A DNA stretch of 64,000 nucleotides from Vreelandella andesensis (GTDB lineage Bacteria > Pseudomonadota > Gammaproteobacteria > Pseudomonadales > Halomonadaceae), in contig NZ_RZHG01000019.1 in assembly GCF_003989795.1 (NCBI RefSeq), positions 186,145 to 250,144 on the forward strand, given 5' to 3'. This document shows positions 35,567 through 44,370 of the stretch, piece by piece (the stretch's first letter is position 1; the number at the start of each line of letters is the position of its first letter). The position numbers were made by a program, and so were the translations under genes. The notes below the pieces were generated by a model, which saw only the letters and a program-made list of their open reading frames with translations, did no database searches and was not told where the DNA came from.

Positions 35567-35604
35567 ATGGGGTTTAAACGGCTATAATAGCAGCAAATTA
35601 TGGC
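35567..35604. other. Right junction (att site) of the comM element
   Basis: Arm ATGGGGTTTAAA (35567-35578), 9-bp spacer, then TAGCAGCAAATTATGGC (35588-35604), the second copy of the 17-bp imperfect direct repeat. The nine central bases CAGCAAATT are identical at both ends. Confidence 0.85.
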
Positions 35605-36238
35605 CACCTGCGGCCGCCACTTCCAGCGCGCGGCGAGCCTGCTGCTGGCCGCGCACATCAGCTAAATCGGCAACGGGTGCTGTGGATCTCACCGAGGCAG
35701 ACAGTTGATGAGGCGGTATTTTCTCTTGCCCCAGCAAATGAGCGACGACCTGCCACAGGGTGTCGGCGGGTAACACCGGTAAATCGCCTGCCAGCGCCGC
35801 TTCATCGGCGCAGGCGCGAGGAATAATCAGCGCCTTATTGGCACGCCGTGTAGCTAATGCAAAGGGGAGCACGCCGGGCACGGCGCGTAGTTTGCCATCT
35901 AGCGCCAGCTCACCGGCGCACTCCATGCCCTCTAGCGCATCCACGGGAATCTGGCCGGAGGCGGCGAGAATGCCGAGCGCAATCGGTAAATCAAAACGAC
36001 CGCCCTCTTTGGGTAGGTCGGCGGGAGCAAGGTTGAGGGTAATTCGTTTGGTGTTGGGAAAGTCAAACCCTGCATTGATGAGCGCGCTACGCACCCGCTC
36101 GCGGCTCTCTTTGACAGCGGTTTCCGGCAGCCCCACCAGCGTAAGCCCCGGTAACCCGTTGGCTAAATGAACCTCTACGTGAACCGCCGGTGCCTCTAAG
36201 CCAACGCCTGCACGTGTGGCCACAATGGCTAATGTCAT
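35582..36238 (-). pseudogene. comM: comM (yifB), 5' part, ended by the element
   Basis: The N-terminal 218 codons of ComM, with the ChlI/Lon-like domain: MTLAIVATRAGVGLEAP, LPGLTLVGLPETAVKESRERV, TLNLAPADLPKEGG and ADVRGQQQARRALEVAAAGG. It reads into the element after GGHNLL and meets TAG at 35582-35584. The product lacks Walker A and the AAA+ core and should be inactive. Natural transformation, if the strain has it, would be impaired. Confidence 0.95.
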
Positions 36239-36318
36239 CGCGCTCCCTCGCTAAGTTTGCTAACTCCAATTATCCAGCCAACTTAGCGTATTTAGGCAAC
36301 GCTGGGTAGAGTGACACC

Positions 36319-38307
36319 TTAAATGCGCGCGAGCCGCCACATAAAGTAAGCACCACCGATCAGTGAAGCGATCAGCCCTGCGGGGATTTCTTGTGGAAAT
36401 AGCCACTGACGTCCAAGCCAGTCAGCACTTGTCATGATGAGCGCCCCGATTAACGCGGCGCTTAATAAATGCGCGCGGGCATGTTGAAACCCTAGCATTT
36501 TGGCAAGGTGCGGCGCGAGTAGCCCCACAAACGTCAGTGGGCCGACAACCAGCGTGGCACTAGCGGTGAGTAACCCCACCAGTGCGAGTAGCGAGAGACG
36601 GGCGCGGCGCAGGGGCAAGCCGATGGCGGTCGACGTCTCGTCGCCAAGCGGAAGAACCGCCAGCCAGCGGCAAAAGAGCAAGGTAGACGCGATACCGATA
36701 GCTGCGATCATGGCGATACTGATGGCGCCTGTCGGTGTGGCATAATATGTCGAGCCGGAAAGCCAAGCGAGTACCTGCTGGCCGCGGGGATCACCACCGG
36801 CAAGGATGTACGCGCGAACGGCATCAAAAAGCGCGGTGATGGCTACGCCGGTGAGCAGCAGACGGACAGGGGTAAACCCACTGCGGTAGTTAAACAGGAT
36901 TAAAACCCCGAGCGTGACCAGTGCGCCGAGTGTACCAACGCCTAACAGCATGACGGGACTCGGTGAGGATACGGTGTAGATGGCGACGATCAGTGCGATG
37001 GCACTGCCACCGCTAACACCCAGCACCTCGGGGCTTGCCATCGGGTTGGAGGTCACGCGCTGCAAAAGCGTACCGGCGAGAGCGAGCAACACACCGCTGC
37101 TCGCGGCGGCCAAAAGGCGTGGCCAGCGCCATTGAAGCACGTCAACGCTGCCAGAATCGACCCAAAACCAGCCATTCGCTCCTTGGCCTAACAGCAGCGC
37201 AATCAATACGCTGAGTAGCGTTAGCCCCATGAGAATGCCGCTACGCCGACCTAAGTGGGGAGCGGCGTGCACCGGTAAACCCTGCGAAGCGCTAGGGGTA
37301 GTCAGTGATAACCGCGTAATTAACCACAGCAACAGCGGCGCTCCCAGCGCTGCCGTGGCTGCCCCCGTGGGGATTAACGTCGGCAGCATGTTGGGAATCT
37401 GTTGCAAGGCTAAGTCTGTGCTCGCTAAGAGCAAGGCGCCTAACAGCATCGCGTACACGACACGTTCGCCTAGGCGCCGGGCGCCCGCTAATCGGGCCAA
37501 GTTTGGGGCGGCTAAGCCTATAAATCCGATGATACCCACCACGCTCACCACGCAGGCAGTAATAAAAACCGCCACACCCAGCCCACCAACGCGAAGCACT
37601 TTAAGTGAAGCGCCAAGACTGCGCGCTGAAGCATCATCTAGCGTGAGTAGCTGCAGCGGTCGCAGCAGTAATAGAGCCGCAAAGATTCCGAGCAGTAAGC
37701 GAGGCCATAAGAAATTAAGGTCATTCCAGCCATTTTGCGCAAGCGACCCGGCTCCCCATATCAAAAGTCCCTTAAGCGCTTCTTGGTGAAACAGCAGCAG
37801 CACCATACCCAGCGCGCCAGCGTAGAGGTTCATCACCAGCCCCGCTAACACCACGACGGGGGGAGAGAGTTCGCTGCGCCAAGCGAGGAGAAACACGCCA
37901 CCCATGGCAGCGGCACCGCCAGCAAGGGCCACCCATTCACGCCCCCAGTCCAACAGCCCAGGGGCGAATAGCGTGGCCATCATTAAACCGAGGTTGGCGC
38001 CGCTGGCTACCCCAAGCGTTGTCGGTGAGGCCAGCGGGTTGCGCAGCACCTGCTGCATCAATACCCCGGCTAACCCGAGGCCAGCGCCTGCCAGCAGGGC
38101 CATTGCAAGCCTTGGCCAGAAGCTAAAGTGAATCACCGCAAGCGTTGGCGTTAACGGCGCGTCTAGCGTCCAAAGCTGGCGAACCGCCTCGCCAAGCGGA
38201 ACAGGGGAGAGTGCGGAAAGGGTGAGAAACGTTGTAAGCGCGGCTAACAGCAGCGTCAAAACCCTGGGGTGATAGCGGACGTTAAACGTCAGCACGTTAG
38301 TCGTCAT
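36319..38307 (-). CDS. fhuB: Fused iron-siderophore ABC permease (FhuB-like)
   Basis: A 662-aa membrane protein made of two FecCD-type permease halves in one chain, each with about ten helices, as in FhuB. The first half has GAGLGLAGVLMQQVLRNPLA and GFIGLAAPNLARL. The second repeats them as SGVLLALAGTLLQRVTSNPM and TFVGLLAPHLAKML; the G/A-P motifs are the EAA-like ATPase contact. The ATG at 38307 with GGAGGCACCGC is chosen; it overlaps the end of the binding-protein gene by 11 bp. It imports ferric hydroxamates with the next two gene products. Confidence 0.9.
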   Translation of the reverse strand: MTTNVLTFNVRYHPRVLTLLLAALTTFLTLSALSPVPLGEAVRQLWTLDAPLTPTLAVIHFSFWPRLAMALLAGAGLGLAGVLMQQVLRNPLASPTTLGVASGANLGLMMATLFAPGLLDWGREWVALAGGAAAMGGVFLLAWRSELSPPVVVLAGLVMNLYAGALGMVLLLFHQEALKGLLIWGAGSLAQNGWNDLNFLWPRLLLGIFAALLLLRPLQLLTLDDASARSLGASLKVLRVGGLGVAVFITACVVSVVGIIGFIGLAAPNLARLAGARRLGERVVYAMLLGALLLASTDLALQQIPNMLPTLIPTGAATAALGAPLLLWLITRLSLTTPSASQGLPVHAAPHLGRRSGILMGLTLLSVLIALLLGQGANGWFWVDSGSVDVLQWRWPRLLAAASSGVLLALAGTLLQRVTSNPMASPEVLGVSGGSAIALIVAIYTVSSPSPVMLLGVGTLGALVTLGVLILFNYRSGFTPVRLLLTGVAITALFDAVRAYILAGGDPRGQQVLAWLSGSTYYATPTGAISIAMIAAIGIASTLLFCRWLAVLPLGDETSTAIGLPLRRARLSLLALVGLLTASATLVVGPLTFVGLLAPHLAKMLGFQHARAHLLSAALIGALIMTSADWLGRQWLFPQEIPAGLIASLIGGAYFMWRLARI

Positions 38308-39172
38308 GCGGTGCCTCCAGTGCGGACACCAGCGTGCGTGCAAAGCGCTGTGCGGAAGGCAGCGCACCAAAACTCCATACCGGCGGTAAGGTGATCACTC
38401 GCCCCTCGCGAACGCTGGGTAAGTGCTGCCACAGGCCGCTGTTGGCAAGCGCTGCCTCGACGCCAATGGGAAGTGGCTCGATCACCACCAGTTGGGCGTC
38501 CGGGTAGGCGGCTAAGGCGTCGATGCCGGCCAGAGAAAAGCCCCAGGCGTTGGTGGGAGCTTGCCAAGCATTGGCAATACCCAACTGCTCTAAAACAGCA
38601 TGATAGAGACCATTTTTGCCAAATACTCGTACGTGACGCTCATCCATAAATTGCACCATCAAGAGAGGGGCTGTGGTCGGAGTGCGGTCTTTCAGACGGT
38701 CAAAGAGCGCCTTTGTTGCCGCAATCAGCGTTTCGGCTTGCCTCTCGCGGTCAACCCGCTCACCAAGCTTTCGTGTTAGCTCCTGCATCTCTTGCCATGT
38801 ATCGCTGTCTGTCTGGTAAAGCGGCAGCGGCTCAACGGGAGCTATGCGTGATAGTCGCGCGGTCAAATTGCTGAACATGGGAGAGATAAAAATGGCATCA
38901 GGCGCTAAGTCGGCGAGTAGCTCTAGGTTGGGTTGGGTGCGCAACCCCAAGTCGACGACTGTTTCTGGGATACGCGGTTCACCGACCCAGGCATGGTAGG
39001 CATCGATTTGTGCCACGCCGCTTAACGGCGCCTCCAGCGCAATCAACGTTTCTGCGAGCGTCCAATCCAACGTTACCCACTGGGGCGATGCGGCATTGCC
39101 AAGGGGGCTGACGAGTGTAAGAACCCAACCCATTAATAAAACCGCGAAGTGACGTGGCTCTAGCGTGCGCAT
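38297..39172 (-). CDS. fhuD: Periplasmic ferric-hydroxamate binding protein (FhuD-like)
   Basis: A 291-aa class III binding protein with a signal peptide ending PLGNAA. The family pattern is seen in WTLAETLIALEAPLSGVAQ, LGLRTQPNLELLADLAPDAIF and the C-terminal FGALPSAQRFARTL. No lipobox Cys is present, so it is soluble. The start shares one base with the stop of the ATPase gene (TGATG). Assignment to hydroxamate siderophores rests on the FhuB-type fused permease, the FhuF-like reductase and the FhuE-like receptor around it. Confidence 0.85.
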   Translation of the reverse strand: MRTLEPRHFAVLLMGWVLTLVSPLGNAASPQWVTLDWTLAETLIALEAPLSGVAQIDAYHAWVGEPRIPETVVDLGLRTQPNLELLADLAPDAIFISPMFSNLTARLSRIAPVEPLPLYQTDSDTWQEMQELTRKLGERVDRERQAETLIAATKALFDRLKDRTPTTAPLLMVQFMDERHVRVFGKNGLYHAVLEQLGIANAWQAPTNAWGFSLAGIDALAAYPDAQLVVIEPLPIGVEAALANSGLWQHLPSVREGRVITLPPVWSFGALPSAQRFARTLVSALEAPHDD

Positions 39173-39939
39173 CAAGCCACCACGGCAATGGGATGTTCAG
39201 ATGTGGGGTGAGGCACGATACGCATATCGAGGCCGTAAATAGCGTGTAAGGTCTCGCGCTGCATTAATTGTGCGGGGGTGTCATCGGCCAGGAGGCGTCC
39301 GCTATGCAGTGCGACCAGTCGGTCGCAGTAGCGGGCGGCCATATTAATATCGTGCAACACGATGATGACGCCTAAATCAAGCTCGTAGGATAGCCGCTGG
39401 ATAAGGGCTAGCACGTCGACCTGATGGGCAATATCAAGCGCGGCGAGCGGCTCATCGAGTAGCAAAAATTGGCTGCCCTGGGCGAGTAGCATGGCGAGCC
39501 AAATGCGCTGCCGCTCACCTCCGGAGAGCGTATCCACCAGCCGGTCAGCCAGTGCCTCGGTGTGCGTGAGTGCCAGCGCCCGTTCGACGGCCTCGCGGTC
39601 TTTAGCGGTGTGTCGGCCTAACAACCCGTGCCATGGGTAGCGCCCCATAGCGACCAGTTCACGGCCGGTTAAGTGCTCGGTTGGGGGCAGGTGCTGAGGG
39701 AGATACGCTACCTGGCGGGCGAATTCACGTTGCCCCCAGTCGCTAATAGGCCGTTTGGCAAAACAAATATCGCCTTGAGAGGCATGCCGTTGGCGCGCCA
39801 GCAATTTTAGTAATGTGGATTTCCCCGAGCCGTTGTGGCCAATCAAACCGCATACTTGGCCAGGGAGGAAGGTCGTGGTGGTGGCGTGTAGCAGTACTTT
39901 GTCGGCAACCTGAAAGCCAGCCGCGTTCACTTCAAACAT
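39172..39939 (-). CDS. fhuC: Iron-siderophore ABC ATPase (FhuC-like)
   Basis: A 255-aa ATPase of the FhuBCD importer. Walker A GHNGSGKST, Q-loop YLPQHLPP, signature LSGGERQRIWLA, Walker B LLLDEPLAALD and the H-loop in VLHDINMAARYCD are intact. The ATG at 39939 follows AGGAGAGGCACC; codons further up to 39981 are not needed. It is first in the operon, and the intergenic region upstream carries Fur-box-like sequences shared with the divergent receptor. Confidence 0.92.
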   Translation of the reverse strand: MFEVNAAGFQVADKVLLHATTTTFLPGQVCGLIGHNGSGKSTLLKLLARQRHASQGDICFAKRPISDWGQREFARQVAYLPQHLPPTEHLTGRELVAMGRYPWHGLLGRHTAKDREAVERALALTHTEALADRLVDTLSGGERQRIWLAMLLAQGSQFLLLDEPLAALDIAHQVDVLALIQRLSYELDLGVIIVLHDINMAARYCDRLVALHSGRLLADDTPAQLMQRETLHAIYGLDMRIVPHPTSEHPIAVVA

Positions 39940-40063
39940 GGTGCCTCTCCTGCCCGGGGACTCAGCGATAGATAGATACATCAGCGGGGGAAGATTCTAG
40001 ACGAATAAAAATATTTATCAAACTCATTATTATTTGTGAATTATTATCGTTGCAGGTGATTAT

Positions 40064-40082
40064 GATAGTGATTACCATTTGC
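40064..40082. promoter_or_regulatory. Fur box between fhuC and the siderophore receptor
   Basis: GATAGTGATTACCATTTGC matches the 19-bp Fur consensus at about 14 positions and lies 47 bp before the receptor ATG. A second AT-rich region (40022-40050, ACTCATTATTATTTGTGAATTA) resembles overlapping Fur hexamers and faces the fhuC promoter. Confidence 0.75.
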
Positions 40083-40128
40083 TTCTGGAGAAACATCATA
40101 TAACGATACCGATAGAGGCCTAAGTCTC

Positions 40129-42330
40129 ATGCTTGACCCTTTGCTCAAAGCTTCCCCATCAGCCCCTAATGTAACACCCCGTAAACCGCTGGTTAGCGCT
40201 ATTCAGCATGCCCTGTGGATGTCTGCGGCCGGTTTCTTTGCCTTCGGTGCTTCGCCATTGTTAGCCCAAGAGAGCACCGCCGCGTTAGACACGGTGACCG
40301 TTCAGGCTGAAGCCCTTTCGGTCGTTACTGAGGGCACAGAAAGCTACCGTACGCCCCTTACCAGCACCGCCACTCGCCTTGATCTGACGCCCCGTGAAAC
40401 GCCCCAGTCCGTGTCGACGGTAACGCGTGCCCAGATAGATGACTTTCAGCTAGATACCATCAACGATGCGCTCGAAAGCGTTCCCGGTGTGACGGTGGAG
40501 CGCTTGGAAACCGATCGTACTTACTATTCTGCGCGTGGCTTTGAGGTCTCTAACTTTCAAGTTGACGGCCTGCGTGTGCCGATGCCCTATAACAATGTTC
40601 ATGGGGATATGGACACCGCGATTTACGACCGCATCGAAGTGGTGCGCGGTGCCACTGGGTTGATGTCTGGCTCAGGCAACCCGGCCGCGACGGTTAATTT
40701 TGTGCGCAAGCGCCCCACCGCTATGCCGCAAGCCTCTATCTCGGGCACGCTGGGGTCATGGGATCATCGTCGTTTGGACGTGGATGTTTCTGGGCCGCTG
40801 GATGATGCCGGTCGTATTCGTGGGCGGCTTGTTGCGTCGGGAATGCAGAGTGACTCGTACCTGGATCGCCTCAGCCGAGAGCGAGGGCTGCTCTATGGCG
40901 TGGTAGAAGCCGATGTGACGGATAGCACTCAACTGACCGTGGGGCATACCTGGCAGCAGAACAATACCGACGGCAATATGTGGGGGTCACTGCCTAGCTA
41001 CGATTCAGCGGGCAACCCGACCAACTATGCACGCAGTACGTCCTCAGCGCCTGAATGGTCTTACTGGGACGTCGAAACCCATCGCAGCTTTGTCGAACTC
41101 ACTCAGCAGCTCACCGATACGTGGTCGCTGAAAGGTACCGTGACGCATCTGGATATGCTCTCTGATACGCAGCTGTTCTATATTTATGGCGCGCCGGATG
41201 CAGCAAGCGGGCAAATCGACAGTAGCCAGTTGACCTTAAGCCAGTACGAGCGCCATCTGGAACAGTGGGTAGCTGATCTGCATGCCAAGGGCAATATGGA
41301 GGCTTTTGGACGCACGCATCAGCTAATGGCGGGTATCGACTGGAGTCAGAGTCGCAATCAGCAGGAGTCGCGTTATCCCACTTCGCCAGCCGCGACATCA
41401 CTGCCTTGGCTTGATGAGTGGGATGGTCGTTATCCTGAACCCACCAGTTGGGTGACTTACCCTACAACGGTTGGCGATGCGACCATTAAAGAGCGCAGTA
41501 TTTATGGAGCTGCCCAGCTGGATCTCGCCGACCGCTGGACGGGCGTTGCCGGTACCCGAGTAAGCTGGTTTGATACAACGGGAGAGCAGTACGGTGCCTC
41601 TCAAGCGACCGAATCGAATGGGGTTATCACGCCTTACCTGGGGCTGATTTATGATGTGACCGATAACGCATCGCTCTACGCCAGCTATACCGAGATTTTC
41701 TCCCCGCAAACCGAAATGGACCGCAGCGGTCAGTATCTCGATCCTATTGATGGCAAAGCTCAAGAAGTCGGCATTAAAGCGGACATGTTCAATGGCAGTG
41801 CCGATGCGTCGCTCGCCGTATTCCGTATCGAACAAGATAACGTGGCTCAGCTAGATGGAACGCTTCCTGATGGCACATCCGTTTATATTGGCGGTGATGG
41901 CATCACCAGCGAAGGCTTTGAAGCGACGCTCGCCGGTGAGCTAGCCCCCGGCTGGCAAGCAAGCGTCGGCTATACCTACCTTGACGTGGAAGATGCCGAC
42001 GGCAACGCAGCCAACACCTATATTCCACGCAACATGGTGAGGGCTTCCACCAGTTACCGCCCGGCAACAATGGATCAGCTTAAAGTGGGCGCTCGGCTAC
42101 GTTGGCAGGATGCGATTGAACGTGAGCAGAACTTAGCCGAAGGTGAGACGCGCCAAGATGCCTATGCGCTGGTCGATTTAATGGCTAGCTACGACTTTAG
42201 CGACCAGTTAACCGGCTCGCTAAACATTAATAATGTTACTGATGAGAAATACCACACCAGCCTCAAGTGGGATCAAAGCTTTTATGGCGCACCGCGTCAT
42301 GTGATGGCAAATATCACGTGGCGTTATTAA
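40129..42330 (+). CDS. TonB-dependent ferric-siderophore receptor (FhuE-like)
   Basis: A 733-aa outer-membrane receptor. A long N-region leads to a signal peptide ending PLLAQE near residue 49. The plug domain contains TPRETPQSVSTVTRAQIDDF, YYSARGFEVSNFQVDG and YDRIEVVRGATGLMSG. A 22-strand barrel ends with aromatic NITWRY. The SNFQVDG/VVRGATGLMSGSGNP plug resembles the FhuE/coprogen class. A classic TonB box is not obvious. It is divergent from fhuCDB with a Fur box between, and has a terminator downstream. Confidence 0.9.
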   Translation: MLDPLLKASPSAPNVTPRKPLVSAIQHALWMSAAGFFAFGASPLLAQESTAALDTVTVQAEALSVVTEGTESYRTPLTSTATRLDLTPRETPQSVSTVTRAQIDDFQLDTINDALESVPGVTVERLETDRTYYSARGFEVSNFQVDGLRVPMPYNNVHGDMDTAIYDRIEVVRGATGLMSGSGNPAATVNFVRKRPTAMPQASISGTLGSWDHRRLDVDVSGPLDDAGRIRGRLVASGMQSDSYLDRLSRERGLLYGVVEADVTDSTQLTVGHTWQQNNTDGNMWGSLPSYDSAGNPTNYARSTSSAPEWSYWDVETHRSFVELTQQLTDTWSLKGTVTHLDMLSDTQLFYIYGAPDAASGQIDSSQLTLSQYERHLEQWVADLHAKGNMEAFGRTHQLMAGIDWSQSRNQQESRYPTSPAATSLPWLDEWDGRYPEPTSWVTYPTTVGDATIKERSIYGAAQLDLADRWTGVAGTRVSWFDTTGEQYGASQATESNGVITPYLGLIYDVTDNASLYASYTEIFSPQTEMDRSGQYLDPIDGKAQEVGIKADMFNGSADASLAVFRIEQDNVAQLDGTLPDGTSVYIGGDGITSEGFEATLAGELAPGWQASVGYTYLDVEDADGNAANTYIPRNMVRASTSYRPATMDQLKVGARLRWQDAIEREQNLAEGETRQDAYALVDLMASYDFSDQLTGSLNINNVTDEKYHTSLKWDQSFYGAPRHVMANITWRY

Positions 42331-42357
42331 ATCCAAGTGGTTGTATCGTTACCTTCA

Positions 42358-42383
42358 AGCCCGTGCACTGCGCGGGCTTTTTT
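42358..42383 (+). terminator. Terminator after the siderophore receptor gene
   Basis: Stem AGCCCG/CGGGCT (with extra GC pairing inside) and tail TTTTTT. Confidence 0.75.
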
Positions 42384-42419
42384 AGTTTCGACTTTTTAGT
42401 TTCGGTTTTTAGCTTCGAC
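42379..42419. repeat. Three 13-14-bp tandem copies over the fhuF stop
   Basis: TTTTTAGTTTCGAC, TTTTTAGTTTCGG and TTTTTAGCTTCGAC at 42379-42392, 42393-42405 and 42406-42419. The last copy contains the fhuF stop codon (42409-42411) and its final codons. Confidence 0.75.
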
Positions 42420-43122
42420 GCTTGCAAGCAATCGGGCAGTTATCGCAATAGCTAAGCGTCGGAACGCGATAGCATAGGCAGCAGAGGCGCCGTTGGCGTT
42501 TTCCATCGACGCCCTCGTTAACTGGTTGATAAAGATGGTTAAGTTGTCCATCTGGGCGTAGGCGTTTTGTCAAAATTGTATGGGCTTCATTCACACGCTG
42601 CGGCTCGGCGCTGGGATGAGCGGAGAGCAAGTGGGTGAAGTAATCAAAATAGGTGCCAGCGTTACTCCAAAACACCCGTGGGGCTACGCCGGAGATCGCC
42701 GCTAGCGTTTCAATTACCGGTGCAAGGTGTGCGTCTATCAGTGGAGAAAAGGCTGAAAAAGGATCGCTTGTTTGTTGCGCATTGCCTTCGTGGGCCAAGT
42801 GAAGGCGCTCGGTTCGGCTGTTATCAGAAAGATGCAAAGCCACTTGGTTGAGTGCTAAAGGAAGCTGGCGGCTTAGCAGAAGGTGAGCGGCCAGCGCTGG
42901 TGCAACCACGGCGCTGAAATGCCACCGCGACCACAGCGAGGCGCTGGCTTTTAGGTCGTCGCTTTTTAAATCAGCCGCACCAAAATGCAGCACGTGTTGG
43001 CGTAGCTGTGAGGCGTCCGACAGCGCTTCGCCTGGCAGTAGCGGTTCTGCGGGGAGTGGCCCGTAAGAGGGGGCGATAAACGCGCTGAGGGCGTCTTGAT
43101 AGAGCCGCTGTAGTGCCGACAT
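42409..43122 (-). CDS. fhuF: Siderophore-iron reductase, FhuF-like
   Basis: A 237-aa cytosolic protein. The C-terminus has the unusual [2Fe-2S] ligand pattern Cys-Cys-x10-Cys-x2-Cys (RRLCCLCYRV...YCDNCP), diagnostic of FhuF, which releases iron from imported ferric hydroxamates by reduction. VAPRVFWSNAGTYFDY also fits the family. An extra Cys lies between the ligand pairs. It is convergent with the receptor gene. A Fur-box-like sequence is 66 bp upstream. Confidence 0.9.
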   Translation of the reverse strand: MSALQRLYQDALSAFIAPSYGPLPAEPLLPGEALSDASQLRQHVLHFGAADLKSDDLKASASLWSRWHFSAVVAPALAAHLLLSRQLPLALNQVALHLSDNSRTERLHLAHEGNAQQTSDPFSAFSPLIDAHLAPVIETLAAISGVAPRVFWSNAGTYFDYFTHLLSAHPSAEPQRVNEAHTILTKRLRPDGQLNHLYQPVNEGVDGKRQRRLCCLCYRVPTLSYCDNCPIACKRRS

Positions 43123-43187
43123 CTGCGGTCCTTGAGTAACCTAGGCAAAGATTTGCCGTTCGTTACAGTAGCAGGAGAAACGCAGTT

Positions 43188-43206
43188 GTCAATGATTGTG
43201 ATTATT
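43188..43206 (-). promoter_or_regulatory. Fur-box-like site upstream of fhuF
   Basis: GTCAATGATTGTGATTATT matches the Fur consensus at about 13 of 19 bases and lies 66 bp before the fhuF start. Confidence 0.55.
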
Positions 43207-43269
43207 ATTTGTACTAAGGGGCGGCGGCAAGCATATCAATGACCTGCCGCCTGGGAGAAGGGCTAACGC

Positions 43270-43623
43270 TCACTCTTCAGTGGTGTTTGGCTTCTTTGGC
43301 TGGCTGGGGGTTGTGGCGTCGGTGTGCTCAGGAGTAGGGGGCACCTCGGCTTCAAGCGGCGTGGTGGTGTTTGCCATAGAGGCTTCCACTGCTGCTTCAA
43401 GGCTGGCCACTTGGCGCTCCAGTGCTTCAACGCGGGAACGCGTGCGTTGTAGTACATCCATCAAAATATCAAAGTCTTCCCGTGACACCAGTTCCAGCCT
43501 ATCAAAGGCACCGCGTACTACCTGCTGCACGCCTTTCTGAATATCTTCCGGGGCTTGGGACGCGTTCTGTAAACGATCCCCAATTTGCTGGGCTAAACGG
43601 CTAATGCGATCTTGAGGCATCAT
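43270..43623 (-). CDS. ubiK: Ubiquinone biosynthesis accessory factor UbiK
   Basis: A 117-aa coiled-coil protein of the UbiK/YqiC (BMFP) family that supports aerobic ubiquinone synthesis with UbiJ. The N-terminal half (PQDRISRLAQQIGDRLQ to LVSREDFDILMDVLQRTRSRVEALERQVASLE, in parts) is the conserved helical region; the C-terminal 40 residues are Pro/Thr-rich and disordered. Two consecutive ATG codons follow AAGGAGAGAGCG; either may be used. The frame is open 12 codons further up, without family similarity. Confidence 0.9.
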   Translation of the reverse strand: MMPQDRISRLAQQIGDRLQNASQAPEDIQKGVQQVVRGAFDRLELVSREDFDILMDVLQRTRSRVEALERQVASLEAAVEASMANTTTPLEAEVPPTPEHTDATTPSQPKKPNTTEE

Positions 43624-43889
43624 CGCTCTCTCCTTAAATGACCACGCATAAATGTGCACTGCTTATTAACAAGGATACGCAACCCGTCGTCGTTACGCAT
43701 GTTTCGTTTGCAAATTAGCGTCTGGCATTGCTGTAACGACGGGCTGCATCAAAATAAAGCACATCGCTTTTATTGATGTTCATTTATGGTGCAAGCGGAC
43801 AATAGTGAGTTCTGCTAAGCCTTCTTTGTCATCGAATAATCTTAAATTTTATGAAACAAACTGCTGACTTATAAGAAAAAAAAGTTGGG

Positions 43890-43905
43890 TGGCACGGTAT
43901 GCGCA
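43890..43905 (+). promoter_or_regulatory. Sigma-54 promoter of glnK-amtB
   Basis: TGGCACGGTATGCGCA has the GG and GC elements at the correct 10-bp spacing and a full TGGCACG -24 box; the -12 box is GCGCA instead of TTGCA. It is 66 bp before the glnK start. A single NtrC-like half-site TGGTGCA lies near 43786-43792. The rest of the 312-bp spacer holds an inverted repeat CGTCGTTAC/GTAACGACG (43688-43696 and 43733-43741) and no gene. Confidence 0.7.
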
Positions 43906-43926
43906 TTACCCGGAGTAAGTAGTTAA

Positions 43927-44310
<384 letters not shown>

Positions 44311-44370
44311 GTAATGCTTTCCGGGCTGCTTTTTACGTATAACTTCTCATAATACAACGGGGAACACCTC

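Larger units (their letters stand above)
30407..35592. mobile_element. 5.2-kb serine-integrase element inserted in comM
   Basis: An AT-rich block splits comM inside the codons just before Walker A. It carries a large serine recombinase at the right end, a small resolvase, a short HTH protein and a putative nuclease. No transposase, tail, capsid or conjugation genes are present, so it is a minimal integrative element. Rejoining its ends yields a 52-bp near-palindromic attP, ATGGGGTTTAAA-28 bp-TTTAAACCCCAT. The exact centre of that 28-bp core is the AG dinucleotide at 30406-30407/35592-35593, inside the direct repeat, as expected for a serine-integrase crossover. Excision would rebuild HNLLLAGPPG in comM. 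Confidence 0.9.

Noticed and set aside
30407-35592. Prophage or conjugative element in comM
   Set aside because: No structural, replication, relaxase or secretion genes; only recombinases, one small DNA-binding protein and one nuclease-like gene.
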